Assembly (NCBI RefSeq): GCF_000876655.1
Contig: NZ_JYCN01000016.1
Coordinates: 62,001-126,000 of the forward strand
Source of the DNA: Arthrobacter sp. SPG23
GTDB taxonomy: Bacteria; Actinomycetota; Actinomycetes; Actinomycetales; Micrococcaceae
DNA: 64,000 bases
Direction of reading: 5' to 3'
Under the pieces are notes generated by a model. The model saw only the letters and a list, made by a program, of their open reading frames with translations. It searched no databases and was not told the DNA's origin. Position numbers and translations under genes: made by a program. Of the stretch, positions 58,580 through 64,000 are shown one piece after another. Each line of letters begins with the position of its first letter. The stretch's first letter is position 1.

Positions 58580-61411
58580 ATGACGGCGGGCTCCATGCAA
58601 GGCGATACTGCGGAGGGCTTTCCCCTGGCCGGCCGGTCAGGGGTCTTTGAGGAACTGCTGGGAATTCTCCGCACGGTCCGCAAGGGCAAAGTGGGCGCAG
58701 TGGTGATCACCGGCCCGTCCGGTTCCGGGAAGACCGCCGTGCTGGAGTCCTTTCTTGAGCACTGCCGCACTGTTGCCCGCGGTGTCCGGGTTTTGTCCGC
58801 CATGGGCGATGAATGGGAGGCACAGTTTCCGCTCGCAGGGTACTCCCAGCTCATGCTCACCTCGCCGCTGCGCTCGGCTAAGGATTACGACGGCGGCCCT
58901 GCTCTGCCCGCGGGTCCGGTTGCGGCTCTCACCGCCGCCCAGGTGGTTAATTACGCTTCCACCCTCAGCACCCACCTCGAAGGGCTGCAGGCCCATGGCA
59001 GCGTAGTTGTAGCCGTGGATGACGTCCACAAACTCGATGTGGAGAGCCTGCGCATCCTCACCTTCGTCATGCGCCGGTTGTACGGAAAACGGATTCTGTT
59101 CGTGCTCACCCTCAACCCCGATGACGCTTTACGCGTCCCCAGCGGTGTGCTTGACTTCCTCACTGGCCACCAAGTAGACAGTATCCCGCTGGATCCGATT
59201 ACCCCGCAGCAGGTTCAGGATCTCGCCCGGAGGATGTTCGGCCTCGACCTCAGCGCGACCGCCGCACACGGCCTGGCCCAGCACACCCGGGGACTCGCGC
59301 AACCGATCGTGGAGCTGCTCCGTGAGCTGCCGGCGGAAACCTGGCAGACGTGGTTTCCTTCTCTGCCTCCGACGTCCCGCGTCCGCGCCAGGGTGCGAAG
59401 TATCCTGGAAGCAGCGTCCCCGGGGCTGGTTGCTGTCGCGGAGGCCGCGTCGGTGCTCGGGCGGGCCGCCAGCATGGCGGAGGTTTCCCAGGTCAGCGGA
59501 GTGGACGCCATTATGGAGGCGCTCGACGAGGGGCACCGTGCCGGGCTGTTGGGGCTGTCTGTCGACCAGGCACGTTCCGCCGTCGTGTTCTTTGAATCAG
59601 GCACCGACGCCGCCGTCTATGAACAGATCGCTCCCAGCCGGCGCATTGGGCTTCATCGGCTGGCCGCCGAGGCCGTGCAACCCGAGGGCGAGAGGTTGGG
59701 CCACCGTGTCTCCGCCACACCCGGCGCGGACGAGGACCTGGCCAAGGAGCTGGAGGAATTTGCCCGCCGCCAAGCCCTCGTTGGAGCCTGGCAGGACGCC
59801 TCAACAGCATTGTTCTCCGCCTCCCGGCTTTCCCAGGACATCCGTTCCCGGAACGACAGGCTCCTGAGGGCCGTGGATGCCTTGGTGGGTTCCGGCAACA
59901 TTGCCCAGGCCCAGATGTGGACGGCGGCAGTGGACGCGCTGCCGCCGTCGCCGCTTCGCTCGTCCGTGTTGGGCTACCTCTCCACCGCGTCGGGACAGAA
60001 TGACAGTGCCCAGAAGCAGTTGGAGATGGCCTGGCGCACGTCCAACCCGCAGCGTGATCCAACGGCCGCCGCGCAGGTGGCGCAGCGCTTCGTCCTGCAC
60101 GGCGTGGCGTCGTGGGACGGTCCGGTCATTACCACTTGGGCAGAACGGGCCATGGAACTTACCCAGCCGGGCACGCCCGCCCATATTGAATCAGAGGCCA
60201 TCTACGGCCTCGGCCTGTACGCACAGGGCCGGCTTTCCGAGGCGGAGGCTGCCTATCACCGGGCTTTTGAACATGCTGCCGAGAACGCCCAAAAACAACG
60301 GGTCCAGATGGGTGCAGGCTGGCTGGCGCTGCGGCTCGACAACGTTGAGACAGCGCTGGTGAACTTCGAGTCCGCGGCCCCCACTGAGTACCAGGGCGGC
60401 TCGATGCGGATTTCGCTTTGGGCCGAGGCCTGGCTGGCTCGCACTCACCTGGTACTCGGCAACTGGGATGCGGCGGCCGCCACCGTGGCGCGCGCATCCG
60501 TGCGGCTCGAGACGTCGCGGATGCCGCTGATCCGGCCCCTGCTCTATTGGACTGCAGCGGAGCTATGGTCCATGCGGGGAGACTGGGAGCGGGCCCGGTA
60601 CTACGTTTCGCAGGCGGCTGTGCAGCCAGGGACGTACCGTGCCATGCAGGTGCCCGCGAGCCTCGCCCGCGCCCGCTTCCACGAGGCCAGGGCGGATTAT
60701 GAAGGGGCCTTGGCTGTCCTGCAGCCGCTGACGGAGCTGGACCCATGGACCGAGAACAGGGTGTCCTTCTGGCCCTGGCAGGACACCTATGTCAACGCCC
60801 TGGTCATGACCGACCAGCTCGACGCCGCCGACTCGTTCCTTACGGCGTTCGAACGCGTGCCGCGCGAGCGGGAAGTGCCCTCGGATATGGCGCGGATGGC
60901 GTGGGCCAGGGGACGGCTGGTGGCTGCCCAGGGAGACCCGGACACTGCGAGGGAACATTTTGAGGCGTCTTTGGGGCACCTTAGGGGGCTCAACCGGCCG
61001 TATCTGCGGGCACGGATTAGTTTTGCATTCGGCCAGAGCATGCGCCGGGCGGGCAAACGGCGCCTGGCCTCCTCGGTCCTGCGGGCCGCCCGTGACCTCT
61101 ACGACTCCCTGGGGGCGGCCACGTATGTGGAACGGTGCGACCGGGAGCTCAAGGCAACAGGGCTCGACGTCGGGAGCCTGCCTGACCCCGCCGACCCCGT
61201 GCTGACCGCCGTCAGCGACCAGCACCTCCAGCTCACAGCTCAGGAACGCGCCGTGGCCGAACTGGTAGCGGGCGGCGCCACCAACAAGGAGGCGGCCCGG
61301 ACCCTGTTCCTGGCAGAGAAGACCGTGCAGTACCACCTGACCCGGCTTTACCGGAAAATGGGAATCCGCTCCCGCAGCGAGCTCGCGGCCGTGTTCCGGG
61401 CCAGGGACTGA
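58580..61411 (+). CDS. benR: LuxR-family LAL regulator of the ben cluster
   Basis: Large ATP-binding LuxR regulator of about 943 residues. N-terminal AAA-like ATPase: Walker A ITGPSGSGKTAVLESFL near residue 43, Walker B VVVAVDDVHKLD. A long helical, TPR-like middle part, and the LuxR HTH at the C-terminus (LTAQERAVAELVAGGATNKE, then KTVQYHLTRLYRKMGIRSRS). A LuxR-type regulator follows benABCD in Corynebacterium as well, so control of ben genes is likely. ATG 58580 is chosen; frames opening at 58496 and 58529 overlap benD or lack a ribosome binding site. Confidence 0.85.
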   Translation: MTAGSMQGDTAEGFPLAGRSGVFEELLGILRTVRKGKVGAVVITGPSGSGKTAVLESFLEHCRTVARGVRVLSAMGDEWEAQFPLAGYSQLMLTSPLRSAKDYDGGPALPAGPVAALTAAQVVNYASTLSTHLEGLQAHGSVVVAVDDVHKLDVESLRILTFVMRRLYGKRILFVLTLNPDDALRVPSGVLDFLTGHQVDSIPLDPITPQQVQDLARRMFGLDLSATAAHGLAQHTRGLAQPIVELLRELPAETWQTWFPSLPPTSRVRARVRSILEAASPGLVAVAEAASVLGRAASMAEVSQVSGVDAIMEALDEGHRAGLLGLSVDQARSAVVFFESGTDAAVYEQIAPSRRIGLHRLAAEAVQPEGERLGHRVSATPGADEDLAKELEEFARRQALVGAWQDASTALFSASRLSQDIRSRNDRLLRAVDALVGSGNIAQAQMWTAAVDALPPSPLRSSVLGYLSTASGQNDSAQKQLEMAWRTSNPQRDPTAAAQVAQRFVLHGVASWDGPVITTWAERAMELTQPGTPAHIESEAIYGLGLYAQGRLSEAEAAYHRAFEHAAENAQKQRVQMGAGWLALRLDNVETALVNFESAAPTEYQGGSMRISLWAEAWLARTHLVLGNWDAAAATVARASVRLETSRMPLIRPLLYWTAAELWSMRGDWERARYYVSQAAVQPGTYRAMQVPASLARARFHEARADYEGALAVLQPLTELDPWTENRVSFWPWQDTYVNALVMTDQLDAADSFLTAFERVPREREVPSDMARMAWARGRLVAAQGDPDTAREHFEASLGHLRGLNRPYLRARISFAFGQSMRRAGKRRLASSVLRAARDLYDSLGAATYVERCDRELKATGLDVGSLPDPADPVLTAVSDQHLQLTAQERAVAELVAGGATNKEAARTLFLAEKTVQYHLTRLYRKMGIRSRSELAAVFRARD

Positions 61412-61451
61412 TCCCGGAGCACGGCAGGCCCTGGAGGCCTCGCGCCGGTGA

Positions 61452-61730
61452 CTATTTGACGTCGGAGGGGTGCTTCGCAAGCGGGACCACCGAGATGTCC
61501 ATGTACGGGAACAGCGGCAGGTTCTGCAGGATCTCGTGGAGTTCGTCGTTGGAATCGACGTCGAAGATCGAATAGTTGGCGTATTCACCCACCACCCGCC
61601 AGATTTCCGGCCACTTGCCCGAGCGCTGCAACTGCTGTGAGTAGGCCTTCTCCCTGGCCTTGATCTCCGCGGCTTCGCCGGCGGGAAGGTCTGCGGGCAG
61701 GTTTACGTCCATGTGGACCAGGTACTTCAT
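61452..61730 (-). CDS. catC: muconolactone delta-isomerase
   Basis: 92-residue enzyme converting muconolactone to beta-ketoadipate enol-lactone. Family segments YLVHMDVNLPADLPAGEAAE, REKAYSQQLQRSGKWPEIWR, VVGEYANYSIFDVDSNDELH and LPLFPYMDISVVPLAKHPSD are all present and the length is typical. GAAAGGA lies before ATG 61730. Last gene of the catRBC unit, converging on benR. Confidence 0.95.
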   Translation of the reverse strand: MKYLVHMDVNLPADLPAGEAAEIKAREKAYSQQLQRSGKWPEIWRVVGEYANYSIFDVDSNDELHEILQNLPLFPYMDISVVPLAKHPSDVK

Positions 61731-61755
61731 AAATGTCCTTTCGGTAAAGCGGTTG

Positions 61756-62859
61756 CTAGCGGTCGGTGCGGTAGCGCGAGAGCTTTTCTTCATCAACAGC
61801 GGTGCCCACGCCTGGGCCCTCGGGAACACGGATGCGTCCGCCGGTGATGGCCAAGGGCTCGGCCAAGAGGTCGTCGGCCATGTCCAGGTAGTTGGACAGC
61901 TCCGCTGCCCGCCTGGCCGAATGGGCAAAGGCGGCGCCGAAGACCACCGAGGCTACCGTGCCGACCTGGGTGTCGATCTGGTTGCCTATATAGACATCGA
62001 TGCCCATACCCTCGGCCATGCCTACGATTTTGGCCGCCTCGGTAAAACCGGACCGGGCAGTCTTTACCGCCAGGAGGTTCGCACCGCCGGTGAGGATCTC
62101 CCGAGCGGCCTCGCCAAGGTTGGCGGCAGATTCGTCCGCGGCGATCGGGATGGGGGAGTTGGTCACGAGGCGACGGCGGCCGAGGACCTCGCGGGCGTCG
62201 TCGGGCTCCTCCAGGAACTGCAGACCCAATTCTGCCGTGCGGCGCAGCACTTCGGCGGCCTCGTTGGCAGACCAGCCGCGGTTGGCGTCCATGTACAGCT
62301 CAGCGTCCTCGCCAAGACCCTCGCGTAGCACCCTGGCGGCCTCAATGTCCAGGTTCAGCGGGCGGCGTCCGGTCTTGAGCTTGAACGTGTTGATGCCATA
62401 GGTCTCGCGGAACTCCAACGCCAATGCCAGTAACTCCCGGGCAGGCTTGAAGCCGAGCATGTGGGAGACCCGGAGCGAGTCGGTGTACCCGCCCAGAAGC
62501 TTTGTCACCGGCTGCCCGAGAGTCTTGCCGATGACGTCCCACAGGGCGATGTCTACGGCGCCCTTAGCCGTCTGGTTGTGAACGGTCCTGTGCAGGATTG
62601 ACTGAACTTTCTCCCGATCAAAAATATCGACACCGATCAGTTGCGGAGCGAAAATGTCCTCCACCACCGCCACGATCGACTTCTGGGTCTCACCATAGGT
62701 GTAGGGGCGCGGCGGGGTATCAGCGGTTCCCACCACGCCGTCGTCGGTGCGAAGCCGTACGAGCACGTGGTCTGCCTCGTGCACGGAACCGGAAGCGAAA
62801 TGCAGTGGATGAAGATAGGGGATCGAGTAGGGAATCGCCTCAATGGCTGCGATCTTCAT
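61756..62859 (-). CDS. catB: muconate cycloisomerase
   Basis: Enolase-superfamily lactonising enzyme, 367 residues, which closes cis,cis-muconate to muconolactone. Catalytic Lys pair in INTFKLKTGRRPL, metal ligands in ELYMDANRGWS, LQFLEEPDD and IPIAADESAANLGE, and the opposite-face Lys in LAVKTARSGFT. ATG 62859 overlaps the catR stop by ATGA. catC follows after 25 bp. Confidence 0.93.
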   Translation of the reverse strand: MKIAAIEAIPYSIPYLHPLHFASGSVHEADHVLVRLRTDDGVVGTADTPPRPYTYGETQKSIVAVVEDIFAPQLIGVDIFDREKVQSILHRTVHNQTAKGAVDIALWDVIGKTLGQPVTKLLGGYTDSLRVSHMLGFKPARELLALALEFRETYGINTFKLKTGRRPLNLDIEAARVLREGLGEDAELYMDANRGWSANEAAEVLRRTAELGLQFLEEPDDAREVLGRRRLVTNSPIPIAADESAANLGEAAREILTGGANLLAVKTARSGFTEAAKIVGMAEGMGIDVYIGNQIDTQVGTVASVVFGAAFAHSARRAAELSNYLDMADDLLAEPLAITGGRIRVPEGPGVGTAVDEEKLSRYRTDR

Positions 62860-63800
62860 GAGCGGGAAAGCCTTTCATCAGTGGGAAACGGCACAGGGTC
62901 GGGGGCGGGGGCAGGCACCGTCGGTCCCGCAGTTGCGGTGGCCACGATGTCAAGAAAGTTACGGAGCAGCGCAGAGTGATGCCCGCGCATCCAGGCGACC
63001 GCGAGCTCCACATCGGGGACGTCTTCAATTTCCCGGTAGGCCACGCCTTCAAGCTGGAAGGCCTGCACGCTGGACGGCATCACCGCCACCCCGCCCCCTG
63101 CAGCTACAAACGCCAGCATCGTCGAGGTCTCACCAACCACCTGGGTAATCCGTGGCTGGAAGCCCGCCTGGCGGCATAGGTCTGCCGTGGTGCGGTGAAG
63201 CACGGACTCGGGCGGGTAGGCGATGAAGTCCTGGTCCTGCAGCTCGTGCATCGCCACGGGCCGATCTAAGGCCAGGGCACTGAAGGAGGGAAGCGCGACG
63301 ACGAGCGGCTCACGGGCCACAGTCCGATAGTCGATGTCTTGGGCTGCGACCGGGGGCCGCAGCAACGCGGCGTCCAGAGTACCGTTCCGCAGGCCCGCTT
63401 CCATGGACGGCGTGAGCATTTCGCCGTGCAGGGCCAGGGACAGGCCCGGCAGCAGCTGTTTGGCAAGTCGGGCTACCTGGGGCATGACACCATACGTTGC
63501 CGAGCCCGAGAAGCCGACCCGCAGGACGCCGGTTGCGCCCCTTCCCACCTGATAAACATCAGCCTGAAGAGTCGCCACGTCATTGACTATCTGCCGCCCC
63601 CGATCCAGGAGGAGCTGCCCCGCCGCCGTGAGGTCCACCCTGCGGGTGGTGCGGTTGAGCAACTGAACTCCTATCTGGTCTTCCAGCTGGCGGATCTGCT
63701 GCGAGAGAGGTGGCTGGGCCATATGAAGGCGCTTGGCCGCGCGGCCGAAGTGCCGCTCCTCAGCAACCGCAATGAAGTAGTTCAGTTGGCGGATGTCCAC
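62856..63800 (-). CDS. catR: LysR-family regulator of cat genes
   Basis: 314-residue LTTR of the BenM/CatM/CatR group: LNYFIAVAEERHFGRAAKRL, MAQPPLSQQIRQLEDQIGVQ and an effector domain with the aromatic-acid-binding region GVLRVGFSGSATYGVMPQV and FVAAGGGVAVMPSSVQA. Starts at GTG 63800 with AAGGACGG upstream. Here it is in the same direction as catBC and overlaps catB, instead of divergent as in proteobacteria, so it controls its own operon. The likely inducer is cis,cis-muconate. Confidence 0.88.
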   Translation of the reverse strand: MDIRQLNYFIAVAEERHFGRAAKRLHMAQPPLSQQIRQLEDQIGVQLLNRTTRRVDLTAAGQLLLDRGRQIVNDVATLQADVYQVGRGATGVLRVGFSGSATYGVMPQVARLAKQLLPGLSLALHGEMLTPSMEAGLRNGTLDAALLRPPVAAQDIDYRTVAREPLVVALPSFSALALDRPVAMHELQDQDFIAYPPESVLHRTTADLCRQAGFQPRITQVVGETSTMLAFVAAGGGVAVMPSSVQAFQLEGVAYREIEDVPDVELAVAWMRGHHSALLRNFLDIVATATAGPTVPAPAPDPVPFPTDERLSRS

Positions 63801-64000
63801 GGTGGTGCCGTCCTTCAGCTAACCGGCCCCGACGATGCGGCCGTGGCTTATTTATTCAAATAATAACCATAATAAGCCTCACTAGGATATCCAAGCCACG
63901 TAATGTTGCTGCGGTGCCGGTGGATCATGGGCGGAGCGCGGTCGTTGTGAACTGCTCAGCAGGAATGCTGTCTTCTGCACGACCCTCTGCGATTTCTTCG
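63801..64000 (-). promoter_or_regulatory. catRBC promoter region
   Basis: Upstream region of catR. Shows a strikingly AT-rich inverted repeat TTATT-CAAAT-AATAA at 63852-63866, followed by more AT-rich DNA to about 63890, in otherwise GC-rich sequence. A LysR binding site and promoter are probable here. Confidence 0.4.

Overview
The window looks like chromosomal DNA of a high-GC actinobacterium close to Arthrobacter sensu lato (Micrococcaceae). The reasons are GC-rich codon use, tightly overlapping ATGA/GTGA operons, a one-piece protocatechuate 4,5-dioxygenase (alpha and beta fused, the form described from Arthrobacter keyseri), an actinobacterial benABCD-LuxR cluster with a long BenC, and GTG starts on many genes. 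All family assignments were made by reading the sequence; no database search was run.

Layout. 0-6.5 kb: an MGDG-synthase-like glycosyltransferase, a small acyl carrier protein, two alpha/beta hydrolases, and three decayed genes (Hsp20, family 2 glycosyltransferase, nucleotidyltransferase), the last behind an intact XRE regulator with a palindromic operator candidate. 6.5-15.8 kb: a repeat-rich gap, a TDT/TehA transporter, an IS21-type region whose ends (8369 and 12264) enclose istA, istB and also mscL plus a small ORF, then a thioesterase/SDR operon divergent from an HxlR regulator, a GNAT gene and an SDR relic. 16-23.7 kb: a minus-strand operon for protocatechuate meta (4,5) cleavage (ligJ-ligK-ligI-ligAB-ligC, an aldo/keto reductase and a binding-protein-fold gene) facing a LysR gene across a palindrome. 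23.9-36.2 kb: an adenylyltransferase-like gene, a KstD-like flavoprotein, a LysR relic and an intact LysR gene, then a seven-gene plus-strand run: shikimate-type MFS transporter, quinate/shikimate dehydrogenase, SDR, Gfo/Idh/MocA, TIM-barrel protein, aldo/keto reductase, second KstD-like flavoprotein. 36.2-41.1 kb: dispersed repeats, a small tandem-repeat protein, and a LacI gene divergent from a Gfo/Idh + hydroxypyruvate-isomerase-like pair, with two operator-like palindromes. 41.2-51.1 kb: a compact selenocysteine module: Sec-containing formate dehydrogenase (in-frame UGA plus hairpin), an untracked 34-residue ORF, fdhB, an NrfD-type membrane subunit, selD, tRNA-Sec, selA and selB. 51.4-63.8 kb: benzoate ortho pathway (benE, catA, benABCD, LuxR/LAL regulator, catC, catB, catR).

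How it works together. Benzoate is taken up (BenE), converted to catechol (BenABC, BenD) and cleaved by CatA/CatB/CatC towards beta-ketoadipate enol-lactone. Protocatechuate is instead cleaved at the 4,5 bond and ends as pyruvate plus oxaloacetate. The shikimate-type cluster could feed protocatechuate into that pathway if one of its enzymes makes it from 3-dehydroshikimate; this is inference. The formate dehydrogenase travels with almost everything needed to insert its selenocysteine. No rRNA, CRISPR array or replication gene was seen. Several genes show frameshifts and short internal deletions, so either real decay or sequence error has touched the accessory parts.
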